A program made the position numbers and the translations under genes. From Prevotella sp. UBA2725 (lineage in GTDB: Bacteria; Bacteroidota; Bacteroidia; Bacteroidales; Bacteroidaceae), in the NCBI GenBank assembly GCA_002353825.1, contig DEKJ01000057.1:151010-215009 (forward strand): a stretch of 64,000 bases of DNA. The letters are read 5' to 3'. Position 1 is the stretch's first letter. Every line of letters starts with the position of its first letter. Positions 24,810 to 33,151 of the stretch are shown in pieces. The notes beneath the pieces are model-generated. The model ran no database searches. It saw only the letters and a list, made by a program, of their open reading frames with translations, and was not told the origin of the DNA.

Positions 24810-26536
24810 AAAAACTCTTTTTCTCTCTCATGCTCCTTACGGCTTCACTCTCCGGACTGGCAAAGGGGAACTCGTTCACGCTGCGCGTCCTTGAGACGAG
24901 CGACGTGCACGGATCGTTCTTTCCCTATGACCTGCTCGACCGGAAACCGAAAGCCGGAAGCATGGCTCGTGTGAGCTCTTATGTCAACAAGCTCCGCAAG
25001 CAGTATGGCAAGAACGTACTGCTTCTCGATAATGGTGACATTCTTCAGGGTCAACCTGTGAGCTACTTCTCCAACTATATCGACACTACGGAGACGAACA
25101 TCGCTGCGCAAGTCATCAACTACCTCGGCTACGATGCGGAGACTATCGGCAACCACGATGTAGAACCGGGACACAAGGTGTACGACAAATGGGTCGCTGC
25201 CGTGAAATGTCCTGTGCTCGGCGCCAATGTCATCAATACGGCTAAAGGCTTACCTTACCTGAAGCCTTACACGATCATCGAGCGCAACGGATGCCGCATC
25301 GCCATTTTCGGCATGATCACACCTGCCATCCCCAACTGGCTCCCGAAGAATATCTGGAGCGGACTGCGTTTCGACGAGATGGTCTCCACAGCCAAGCAGT
25401 GGATGAAGGTCATGAAAGAGAAAGAGAAAGCAGATGTCATCATCGGACTGTTCCATTCGGGAAAGTCGGGAGGCATCACAACACCCACCTACGAGGAGGA
25501 TGCCTCTGAGAAAGTGGCGCGTGAGGTGCCGGGCTTCGACCTCGTACTCTTCGGCCACGATCATACGCGTCATCTCGACAAGGTGGTGAATGTAGCGGGA
25601 GACACTGTGCTCTGCATGGATCCGGCCAACAATGCCATCACCGTGGCGGATGCCACCCTCTCGCTCCAAAAGGTGAAAGGCAAATGGACTGTGGCTCACA
25701 AGAATGGCGTCCTACAGAACATCACGAATGAGCCTGTAAATGAGCAGTATATCAGCCATTTCAAGGCTTATATCAATAAGGTCGACTCCTTCGCCAACGA
25801 GAAGATCGGGGAGTTCAAGCACACAATCTCAACGAAAGACAGTTACTTCGGCAACTCGGCTTTCAACGATCTCATCCTCAACCTCGAGCTGCAGATCACG
25901 CACGCTGACATTGCTTTCAATGCGCCATTGTCGTTCAACGCCACGATCAAGGCCGGTCCCGTATATATGAGCGATATGTTCAAACTCTACAAGTATGAGA
26001 ACCAGCTCTACGTCATGCGCCTCACCGGTGAGGAGATCCGCAAGCACCTTGAAATGAGCTACGACCTATGGATGAACACGATGAAGTCACCCGATGACCA
26101 CCTCCTGCTCCTCGACAGCCGTACACAGGGCGATGCACAGCGCTTAGGTTTCAAGAACTTCTCCTTCAACTTTGATGCAGCAGCGGGTATCGACTACACC
26201 GTGGATGTGACGAAGCCCAATGGCCAGAAGGTGACGATTCTCGGAATGAACAATGGTGAACCTTTTGATCCCAATCGTTGGTACAAAGTGGCAATCAACA
26301 GTTACCGCGCCAACGGTGGCGGAGAGCTGCTTACGAAAGGTGCCGGCATACCCAAGGACTCGCTTGAGAGCCGTATCATCTGGCGCTCTGACCGTGACCA
26401 GCGCTATTATCTCATGCAGGAGATCAAACGACAGAAAGTGCTTGATCCACAACCCAACCACAACTGGAAAGTCATTCCCGAGGCATGGACGAAACCTGCT
26501 GCGGAAAGAGATCGCAAACTATTGTTTGGAGAATAA
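24806..26536 (+). CDS. Secreted 5'-nucleotidase/2',3'-cyclic phosphodiesterase family protein
   Basis: 576 residues with a signal peptide (KKLFFSLMLLTASLSGLAKG). The metallophosphatase domain has ETSDVHG, LDNGDILQG, IGNHDVE and a distal FGHDHTR. The C-terminal 5'-nucleotidase domain covers about 330-530 and includes the INSYRANGGGELL substrate motif. It probably acts in the periplasm on nucleotides for phosphate or nucleoside scavenging. Translationally coupled to the dual ATPase gene. Confidence 0.9.
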   Translation: MKKLFFSLMLLTASLSGLAKGNSFTLRVLETSDVHGSFFPYDLLDRKPKAGSMARVSSYVNKLRKQYGKNVLLLDNGDILQGQPVSYFSNYIDTTETNIAAQVINYLGYDAETIGNHDVEPGHKVYDKWVAAVKCPVLGANVINTAKGLPYLKPYTIIERNGCRIAIFGMITPAIPNWLPKNIWSGLRFDEMVSTAKQWMKVMKEKEKADVIIGLFHSGKSGGITTPTYEEDASEKVAREVPGFDLVLFGHDHTRHLDKVVNVAGDTVLCMDPANNAITVADATLSLQKVKGKWTVAHKNGVLQNITNEPVNEQYISHFKAYINKVDSFANEKIGEFKHTISTKDSYFGNSAFNDLILNLELQITHADIAFNAPLSFNATIKAGPVYMSDMFKLYKYENQLYVMRLTGEEIRKHLEMSYDLWMNTMKSPDDHLLLLDSRTQGDAQRLGFKNFSFNFDAAAGIDYTVDVTKPNGQKVTILGMNNGEPFDPNRWYKVAINSYRANGGGELLTKGAGIPKDSLESRIIWRSDRDQRYYLMQEIKRQKVLDPQPNHNWKVIPEAWTKPAAERDRKLLFGE

Positions 26537-26560
26537 TATGCCATTCCGTTTAGTCCGGTA

Positions 26561-26856
26561 AGGTCCCCGAAGGGGGCCAATTCGGTTAGTCCCAGGTAAG
26601 AAGCAGCACCTCGGAGAGGTGCCACTAGGTTAGCCCCAGGTGAGGAGCGCAGCGACGTAACCTGGGGTTTAGGACCGAGGGCTTTTTGCTGAAAGGTGTC
26701 CTCGAAGAGGGCAAACCTTGGCAGGGCGCTGGTTATTTTAGGTTCGCCCTCTTCGAGGCCGACAGTTTAGATATTTATTACCAATTCAGCCCCAGGTTGC
26801 GTCGCTACGCTCCTTACCTGGGGCTAACCAAGTTCAACCTCTTCGAGGTTGTGAGC
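26561..26856. repeat. Nested-palindrome dispersed repeat, copy A
   Basis: Outer arms 26628-26667 and 26790-26829 are 40-bp inverted repeats with about three mismatches, containing CCCCAGGT and ACCTGGGG. Inner arms (TCCTCGAAGAGGG and CCCTCTTCGAGG) nest inside. A related copy in the opposite orientation lies at 30636-30903. Short frames here encode strings such as RYAPYLGLTKFNLFEV, which I take as non-genic. The 345 bp between the nucleotidase and nudC contain no other feature. Confidence 0.85.
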
Positions 26857-26881
26857 ATTATCAGCAGAAAAAAATACATTT

Positions 26882-27697
26882 ATGACCTACTATTTCATAT
26901 TTTCCAAGACAGCGCTGCTGCTTCAGAGGCAGGCTGACGGAACACACACCATCCCTTGCACGGAGGAGGTGCCGGTAAAGACACATCCATGGACCCACAT
27001 CATGAATATCACGCCCATGGAAGACGGCACAGCCGTGAAGACCTTCAACATCGAAGATCCCGAGCACCTCGAGATTCTCAACGGCGAACTCAAGGCGAGC
27101 GGCTACGACTTCATCGGTCTCCGCGAGTCGTTCTATCACCTCCCCGTGGAGCTCTATCTCAAAGCCGGAAAGTGCCAGGAACTGCTCTACTGGGACCACA
27201 ACACGCAGTTCTGCGGAGTCTGCGGAGCCCCAATGAAGATGCATACCGACATCTCTAAGCGTTGCACGCAATGCGGCAAAGAAGTGTGGCCACAACTCGC
27301 CACGGCGATCATCGTGCTCATCCACAAAGGCGACGAGGTGCTGCTCGTACATGCTAAGAACTTCAAGGGCGATTTCTACGGCCTCGTGGCAGGATTCGTG
27401 GAGACAGGTGAGACCTTGGAGGAGGCCGTAGCGCGTGAGGTCATGGAAGAGACGCATCTGACGATCAAGAACCTCACTTATTTCGGTTCGCAGCCCTGGC
27501 CCTACCCTTGCGGCCTGATGGTCGGTTTCATGGCTGAATATGAGTCGGGCGATATCCACCTCCAGCGCTCCGAGCTCTCCCGCGGTGCCTGGTTCCGTTA
27601 CGACAAGCTGCCGCAGATTCCGCAGAAGCTGAGCATCGCACGCAAGATCATCGACAAGTGGCTGGAACAGTATGGGGTAAAGAGCGAGCAACCCTGA
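26882..27697 (+). CDS. nudC: NAD+ diphosphatase / Nudix hydrolase NudC
   Basis: 271 residues. A zinc ribbon (FCGVCGAP and CTQCGKE) is followed by the Nudix box GFVETGETLEEAVAREVMEE and the NudC-specific SQPWPYP. It splits NADH/NAD+ and can decap NAD-RNA. A dispersed repeat ends about 25 bp before the ATG, so its promoter must lie in or near that element. Confidence 0.94.
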   Translation: MTYYFIFSKTALLLQRQADGTHTIPCTEEVPVKTHPWTHIMNITPMEDGTAVKTFNIEDPEHLEILNGELKASGYDFIGLRESFYHLPVELYLKAGKCQELLYWDHNTQFCGVCGAPMKMHTDISKRCTQCGKEVWPQLATAIIVLIHKGDEVLLVHAKNFKGDFYGLVAGFVETGETLEEAVAREVMEETHLTIKNLTYFGSQPWPYPCGLMVGFMAEYESGDIHLQRSELSRGAWFRYDKLPQIPQKLSIARKIIDKWLEQYGVKSEQP

Positions 27698-27706
27698 GGC
27701 CCTCTC

Positions 27707-27737
27707 CCCTCCCTCCCCCCATCCAGGGGGAGGGCTG
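27707..27737. terminator. Hairpin after nudC
   Basis: CCCTCC-rich left arm and GGGGGAGGG right arm around CATCCA form a GC-rich hairpin 10 bp after the stop. No T-run follows, so it may be a dispersed repeat more than a terminator. Confidence 0.45.
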
Positions 27738-27758
27738 ATATGCTTCAAGAGGTCCTTG

Positions 27759-27826
27759 GCATGAGGCTGGCGTCTAGGCATAGAGCATGAGGCTGAGGTC
27801 TAGACATAGAGCATGAGGCTCGGCGT
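27759..27826. repeat. 26-bp-period tandem repeat
   Basis: GCATGAGGCT begins units at 27759, 27785 and 27811, with conserved TCTAGNCATAGA between. About 2.5 copies lie between nudC and the transporter gene. The rest of this 323-bp gap holds a GTCGCC palindrome (27843-27860) and a promoter. Confidence 0.8.
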
Positions 27827-27932
27827 ACATATAGTTCTGTTCGTCGCCGTTTACGGCGACGTTCCTCGCTCGTTTTGCATATCGACCCTCAAAAAGGACA
27901 ACGAAAGGTAAGGCTATATCGATAAAAAGGTG

Positions 27933-27940
27933 TACCTTTG
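27933..27940 (+). promoter_or_regulatory. -7 promoter element for the AspT/YidE-type transporter
   Basis: TACCTTTG, about 80 bp upstream of the ATG at 28022. The leader contains short CTTATTAGA repeats. Confidence 0.6.
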
Positions 27941-28021
27941 CAACGAAAATTGAAAAACAGAAAGCATCTTATTAGAGGCATCTTATTAGAAACACTTTAT
28001 TAGAAACTATAAAAACACGAA

Positions 28022-29713
28022 ATGGACTGGTTAATCAATCTTTTCACCACCCAGGACTCCGTGGCTCACATCGTGCTGCTCTACGGCATCGTGATCGCTT
28101 GCGGTGTGCTGCTTGGTAAACTAAAAATCGGAGGCATATCGCTCGGCGTCACGTTCGTCCTGTTCTGTGGCATCATTGCGGGACACATAGGCTTCACAGC
28201 TCCCACGCCTATCCTCGGCTTCCTGCAAGACTTCGGTCTGATCCTCTTCGTCTTCTGTATCGGTCTACAGGTAGGACCAGGATTCTTCGAGAGCTTCAAG
28301 AAAGGCGGCGTAGCGCTCAACGGACTGTCGACAGTGATGATCATTCTCAACATCCTCGTCATGTTCGCCTGTTACTACATTTTCTTCGACACCTCCAACA
28401 AAACCAACCTCCCGATGATGATCGGTGTGCTCTACGGTGCTGTGACCAACACCCCGGGTCTTGGTGCTGCCAATGAGGCATTGACCTCTGTCTTCCCTAA
28501 TGGTCAAATCCCGCAGATCGCCAATGGTTATGCTTGTGCTTACCCACTCGGTGTGCTCGGTATCATCGGTGCCACGATCCTCATCCGTTACATCACAAAG
28601 ACGGATCTCAAGAAGGAAGAGGCTGAGCTCGAGGCTGAAGAAGCTGCCAACCCACACGCTAAGCCTGTGGCTCTGACACTTGAGGTGAGCAATGCTTATC
28701 TCGCCGGTCGTACCCTCGCACAGATCAGCGAGTTTTTGGGCCGCGATGCCGTCTGTACACGTATCCTTCACGATAACGTCGTTTCTATCCCCACAAAGGA
28801 TACGAAGTTTGAAGTAGGCGACAAACTGCACATCGTCTGTGCAGAGGCTGATGCTGAAGCCATCAAGGCATTCATCGGCCCGGAGACAAAGTTCGAATGG
28901 GAAAGTGCCAAGGACACACAGCCGATGATCTCGAAACGTATCATCGTCACCAACCCGAAGATGAACGGTAAGACACTCGGCAAGATGCACTTCTCTTCCG
29001 TCTATGGCGTCAACATCACGCGTATCACCCGTCAGGGCATGGATCTCTTTGCATCCCGCAACCACCACTTCCACATCGGTGACCGTATCATGGTCGTAGG
29101 TCGTGAGGAGAATGTCAACCGTGTGGCTGAACTGATGGGTAACTCTGCTCGTCGTCTGAATGTGCCAAACATCGCTACGATCTTCATCGGTATCGTCATT
29201 GGTATCCTCTTCGGTAGCATTCCAATCGCCATCCCCGGTGTGCCTGTTCCTCTGAAGCTTGGCCTCGCCGGTGGCCCGCTGATCATCGCCATCCTCATCG
29301 GCCGCTTCGGTTACCGTATCAAACTTGTCACCTATACCACGACATCCGCCAACATGATGCTGCGTGAGATGGGTCTGGCGCTCTTCCTTGCCAGCGTAGG
29401 TATCAAGGCTGGAGCAGGATTCGTACAGACGGTTGTCCAGGGCGACGGACTGCTCTATGTGCTCACTGGTTTCATCATCACCGTCATTCCTATCCTCATT
29501 GTGGGTCCTATCGCCCGCTGGAAGTTCAAGTTCAACTACTTCACGATCATGGGTATGATTGCCGGTACCTATACTGACCCACCCGCATTGGCTTACGCTA
29601 ACTCAAGCTGCTCGAAGGAAGCTCCGGCCATCGGCTACTCCACGGTTTATCCGTTGTCGATGTTCTTGCGAATCTTCACGGCTCAGATCTGCGTCTTGTT
29701 CTTCTGCGGATAG
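28022..29713 (+). CDS. AspT/YidE/YbjL-family transporter
   Basis: 563 residues. Two membrane blocks (about 1-190 and 385-563) flank two cytoplasmic TrkA-C/RCK_C-like regulatory domains (about 205-380). The second membrane block has [17 protein letters not shown], mirroring [18 protein letters not shown] in the first, the internal repeat of the aspartate:alanine exchanger family. [13 protein letters not shown] near the end matches the duplicated [12 protein letters not shown]. The substrate is probably an anion or amino acid but cannot be read from sequence. Confidence 0.88.
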   Translation: MDWLINLFTTQDSVAHIVLLYGIVIACGVLLGKLKIGGISLGVTFVLFCGIIAGHIGFTAPTPILGFLQDFGLILFVFCIGLQVGPGFFESFKKGGVALNGLSTVMIILNILVMFACYYIFFDTSNKTNLPMMIGVLYGAVTNTPGLGAANEALTSVFPNGQIPQIANGYACAYPLGVLGIIGATILIRYITKTDLKKEEAELEAEEAANPHAKPVALTLEVSNAYLAGRTLAQISEFLGRDAVCTRILHDNVVSIPTKDTKFEVGDKLHIVCAEADAEAIKAFIGPETKFEWESAKDTQPMISKRIIVTNPKMNGKTLGKMHFSSVYGVNITRITRQGMDLFASRNHHFHIGDRIMVVGREENVNRVAELMGNSARRLNVPNIATIFIGIVIGILFGSIPIAIPGVPVPLKLGLAGGPLIIAILIGRFGYRIKLVTYTTTSANMMLREMGLALFLASVGIKAGAGFVQTVVQGDGLLYVLTGFIITVIPILIVGPIARWKFKFNYFTIMGMIAGTYTDPPALAYANSSCSKEAPAIGYSTVYPLSMFLRIFTAQICVLFFCG

Positions 29714-29747
29714 GAACCCAACTGGGTATTGTTTGGTTAGCTTTGCA

Positions 29748-29827
29748 GGGGCGGCCCTTGTGGCCGTCCGCATCAACATGGTAAATATTTTGCCATTCGG
29801 GGTGCGGGCGGCTATAGGGGCCGTCCT
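29748..29827. repeat. Two GC-rich hairpins downstream of the transporter gene
   Basis: GGGCGGCC..GGCCGTCC at 29748-29769 and GGGCGGC..GGCCGTCC at 29805-29827. They resemble other post-gene hairpins in this window and may terminate transcription. Confidence 0.55.
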
Positions 29828-30069
29828 GCATTTGAACGACAAGTATTGTATGCGGTTGTATCAATAAGTCAAAGAACAGTTGGAGAAAATTTGAAAGTGG
29901 AATTTGGAGAGTAGATCGCTTTGGTCTTTCCTTCACAGGTTTTGATGCTGCAAAGTTAGGGAAAATAGCTCATACTGGCAAGAAAATGAGTGAAATGAGT
30001 GGGTACAAGTGTATAATTTACTGACAATCAGTCAGCAATACGGCTATCTGGAATCTTGTAGCAAAAAGT
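29828..30069. other. Gene-free sequence between hairpins and the 271-bp element
   Basis: No supported gene, RNA or promoter was found. Short frames lack family resemblance. Near 29948 a CAAAGTTA (TAACTTTG on the minus strand) could be a promoter remnant with no gene after it. Confidence 0.4.
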
Positions 30070-30340
30070 GAAATACTACATTTCTACATTTCTACATTCT
30101 ACATTAAGGTCGGAAACACGTTCACACCGTCCCCCCAAAAAAAAAATTTCATTCGCGTACATCTTTATATTTTATATATTATATAACATATAATATTTAT
30201 ATTAATATTCTTTTCATTCTCTTATAACTTTACCCAGCAACTTGAATCTTAATCTGAATCGTAATCGCACGACTATTTGCATGATCAAGATATGCAGCGA
30301 CCTTAATGTAGAATGTAGAATTGTAGAAATGTAGTATTTC
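30070..30340. repeat. 271-bp element with 43-bp terminal inverted repeats
   Basis: Left arm 30070-30112 and right arm 30298-30340 are inverted copies differing at one base. The arms contain iterated CTACATTT/AAATGTAG. The 185-bp core has a C-run then A-run and a long AT-alternating stretch (TATATATTATATAACATATA). No coding frame is credible. No clear target-site duplication was seen. It may be a MITE-like element or a source of a long hairpin RNA. Confidence 0.75.
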
Positions 30341-30544
30341 TCAGTTGCCTCTAAGAGTATTATCGCATGGTAAAATGTTTCACGCGATTTGCGATATGAG
30401 CGTAATGGCGAGCCGATTTCACCGTAATCGGCCTGCGATATCAGTAATAATCACGATAATAATGTTTCACGAATGCATTAATGATATCAATGATGATCAA
30501 TAACTCCTTAGTTATCAGAGTGGTAATAAATAGTACCCACTATG
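30341..30544. other. Gene-free sequence with TGTTTCACG repeats
   Basis: TGTTTCACG occurs at about 30376 and 30459, with GCGATAT also repeated. No credible gene was found. Confidence 0.4.
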
Positions 30545-30911
30545 TTAAGTCAAACTCTTGCATGGTTCAAAACTTCTTCGTAACTTTGCGGGTGGAGAAA
30601 AATTCGGCTCTTCCGGAATTTGGGTTGATTTATGAGAGCAACCTCGAAGAGGTTGTACATGGTTAGCCCCAGGTAAGGAGCGCAGCGACGCAACCTGGGG
30701 TTGCTTAGAGAAAAAATACCTGAACTGTCGGCCTCGAAGAGGGCGAACCTCAGATAGGGCGTAGAGATTGATATAAATAAGCACTCCTCCATGTTCGCCC
30801 TCTCGAGGCCGACAGTTCAATTAATACATACAATTCTAAACCCCAGGTTGCGTCGCTGCGCTCCTTACCTGGGGCTAACCAAATTGGCCCCCTTCGGGGA
30901 CCTCTTCAACC
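30545..30911. repeat. Nested-palindrome dispersed repeat, copy B (inverted relative to A)
   Basis: Outer arms 30661-30700 and 30841-30880 are a perfect 40-bp inverted repeat. Inner arms (GAACTGTCGGCCTCGAAGAG and CTCGAGGCCGACAGTTC) nest inside. The flank contains TAACTTTG at 30581-30588 and a TTCGGCTCTTCCGGAATTTG segment. The right end (GGCCCCCTTCGGGGACC) matches the left end of copy A in reverse, so A and B are inverted copies about 4 kb apart. Confidence 0.85.
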
Positions 30912-30954
30912 CGAAAAGCGGAAGAACCAAAAATTCATGATTAAGGGATGTGCT

Positions 30955-31824
30955 TCATAAGCTTTTCGGGCTATTCCCCGTCACCCTTTTGAAGTATTTG
31001 GAGAGCGAAGCATGATCGGGGAAATTCATCTCGGCAGCAATCTGCTTCACGGTAAACTGGTCGGCAAGCATGGTTTTGATCTGGGAGACGACTCATTGCT
31101 CGATATGTGCTGCTGGCGTCTTTTGAGTAACACTCTTCACCACGCGCGAGAGATACTGTTGGCTGATGCAGAGCTTTTGGGCATAGAACGCCACACTACG
31201 CTCCGTGTGACTGTATTCGTTGACAAGGCGGATAAACTGTGAGAAGATATCTTTCTGACGGTCACAATCAGGACGATAATAGTCCGGCCGATGGGTAAAA
31301 CGATGATGGAACTCGTTGATCTCAAAATAGAGGATTTTGAGCTTCAGCCGCAACAAAGTGTTCAGATAGTGATGATCAGGTAGCAACATCGTATCATAAA
31401 ATGTCGACAACAAAAGATTTAGGGAGTGCTCAGTACGTTCATCAATATCCATCACTTTCTCCGTGCTCATCCTGTCAATATAGGCAAAGTCCATAGGTGG
31501 CTGATGGTTGAAGACATCAAGAAAGAACTCTTCTTTAAAGAATAACAGCCATCCTTCCGTGCCCTTAGAGACGTCCATAATGACCGCCTCATCCTGCTCG
31601 ACGACTTCTCCTATCTGATGCGCGCTTACCTTATAGTCCCTTTCTTGAATGCGCATCGTCAGTGAATCTTTCGTGATAAGTATCAGCAAATGGAAGCCAA
31701 CAGAAAGGCTCTGCCCCTCTTCCCACAATTCATCTGTGATAGGGCACAGTCCGATACCCGGGGTCGCCAGATAAGGGAGTTGGTGCGCGCTGAAGAAATT
31801 CTCAATATTCATGTTGCGGTTCAA
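30955..31824 (-). pseudogene. AraC-family regulator interrupted by an in-frame TGA
   Basis: 289 sense codons plus one internal stop. The N-terminal sensor region and the first helix-turn-helix (SVAFYAQKLCISQQYLSRVVK) read openly to IEQ, then TGA at 31093-31095. The same frame continues with VVSQIKTMLADQFTVKQIAA and PDHASLSKYFKRVTGNSP, the second HTH of an AraC domain. A Trp codon (TGG) is the likely ancestor. The truncated product lacks half of the DNA-binding domain. It is divergent from the RND efflux genes and was probably their regulator. Confidence 0.85.
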
Positions 31825-31835
31825 TAATCATGTTG

Positions 31836-31843
31836 CAAAGTTA
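31836..31843 (-). promoter_or_regulatory. -7 promoter element for the AraC-family gene
   Basis: TAACTTTG on the minus strand, 12 bp before the start codon. Confidence 0.5.
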
Positions 31844-31883
31844 GTGTTTTTCAGACAAACATTTTAACCTCTTCGTGTCATAT

Positions 31884-31920
31884 TTGAAACAAGGTTCAGA
31901 ATTGACACCATATGTTTCAA
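31884..31920. promoter_or_regulatory. Candidate operator between the AraC gene and the efflux operon
   Basis: TTGAAACA (31884-31891) and TGTTTCAA (31913-31920) form a perfect interrupted dyad about 30 bp before the efflux -7 element. The spacing of three helical turns suits a regulator binding on one face of DNA. Confidence 0.45.
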
Positions 31921-31951
31921 GTTGGTTATCAACATACCTTTCTATCCTGTG

Positions 31952-31959
31952 TAATTTTG
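31952..31959 (+). promoter_or_regulatory. -7 promoter element for the RND efflux operon
   Basis: TAATTTTG, about 70 bp before the adaptor start codon. Confidence 0.55.
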
Positions 31960-32027
31960 CAGCGTTTTTAAGATAACAGCAGAGATACACGGATAATATT
32001 CAGAATAAATTATTATACACGAAAGGT

Positions 32028-33131
32028 ATGAAAGTATTAGTTCAGAAGTTGGCGGTCTTAGCCGTCGTGGGAAGTGTGCAGACACTCAGTTCCTGTAAGA
32101 AACAACAGCAGCAAGCTTCCGTTCCCAATTACAAAATTATCACTTGTCAGAAGAGCGATGCCACCATCAAGCACGAATACACCTGCACCCTTCAAGGCGA
32201 GCAGGCTGTAGAGATCCGACCGCAGATCAGCGGCACGATCACACGCATCTGCGTCGACGAAGGTCAGAACGTGAAGAAAGGTCAGGTGCTCTTCATCATC
32301 GACCAGGCTCCTTATCGCGACGCCATCCGTCAGGCCTTGGCTCAGGTGAGCAGCGCCCGCGCCACCTTGGCTAACAGCCGGCTAACACTGCAGAGCAAGC
32401 GCGAGCTCCGCCAGCAGCATGTTGTGAGCGACTTCGACCTTCGCCAAGCAGAGAACAACGCTTCTCAAGCTGCTGCTTCCTTGGCAAATGCACAGGCTCA
32501 ATTGCAGTCGGCCCGTACTAACTTCTCCTATACCGTTGTGCGCAGTCCGGCCAATGGCGTCATCGGCATGATCAATTATCGTGTAGGCGCCCTCGTGAGT
32601 GCTTCCATCACCAATCCGTTGACAACAGTGAGCGACAACTCGCGCATCCGTGCTTACTTCTCCATTACGGAGAATGCGTTGGAGGAATATATTCAGGACT
32701 ACGGTTCCGTAAGCAATGTACTGAAGAATCTGCCACCGGTGCAGCTCAAGAGCAACAGTGGCAAGCTGCTGAACATGACGGCTCATGTCGATGCTATCAG
32801 TGGCAATGTAGACAGCAGCACGGGCGCCGTGACCTGCCGCGCCACATTCAACAATGCCAACGGGCTGCTCCGCAACGGTGGCAATGGGGTCATCGTCATG
32901 CCTTATAAGATTCATCAGGCGATCATCATTCCGCAGGAGGCAACGTTCGACCTGCAGAACAAAATCTTCGTCTATAAGGTTGTGAACAAGAAGGCCAAGA
33001 GTCAGGAGATCAAGATCATCGACCACAGTGACGGCCAGCATTATATCGTGCTCTCGGGACTGAATGTCGGCGACCGCATCGTCGGTGAGGGTGCCGGCTT
33101 GCTCTCTGAAGGCACTCAGGTAGAAAAATAA
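32028..33131 (+). CDS. RND efflux periplasmic adaptor (AcrA/MexA family)
   Basis: 367 residues with a lipobox (QTLSSC, Cys about 25), so it is anchored as a lipoprotein. The lipoyl/barrel-sandwich halves are seen in EIRPQISGTITRICVDEGQNVKKGQVLF and YTVVRSPANGVIGMINYRVG, with an Ala/Gln-rich alpha-hairpin between them. It links the inner-membrane pump to the outer-membrane channel. First gene of a three-gene efflux operon; the pump starts 20 bp later. Confidence 0.93.
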   Translation: MKVLVQKLAVLAVVGSVQTLSSCKKQQQQASVPNYKIITCQKSDATIKHEYTCTLQGEQAVEIRPQISGTITRICVDEGQNVKKGQVLFIIDQAPYRDAIRQALAQVSSARATLANSRLTLQSKRELRQQHVVSDFDLRQAENNASQAAASLANAQAQLQSARTNFSYTVVRSPANGVIGMINYRVGALVSASITNPLTTVSDNSRIRAYFSITENALEEYIQDYGSVSNVLKNLPPVQLKSNSGKLLNMTAHVDAISGNVDSSTGAVTCRATFNNANGLLRNGGNGVIVMPYKIHQAIIIPQEATFDLQNKIFVYKVVNKKAKSQEIKIIDHSDGQHYIVLSGLNVGDRIVGEGAGLLSEGTQVEK

Positions 33132-33151
33132 ACGAATAAAAGCGAAAGATT

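Noticed and set aside
30481..30666. Small gene in the repeat zone
   Set aside because: The frame runs into the dispersed palindrome, and its peptide is what that repeat encodes by chance.
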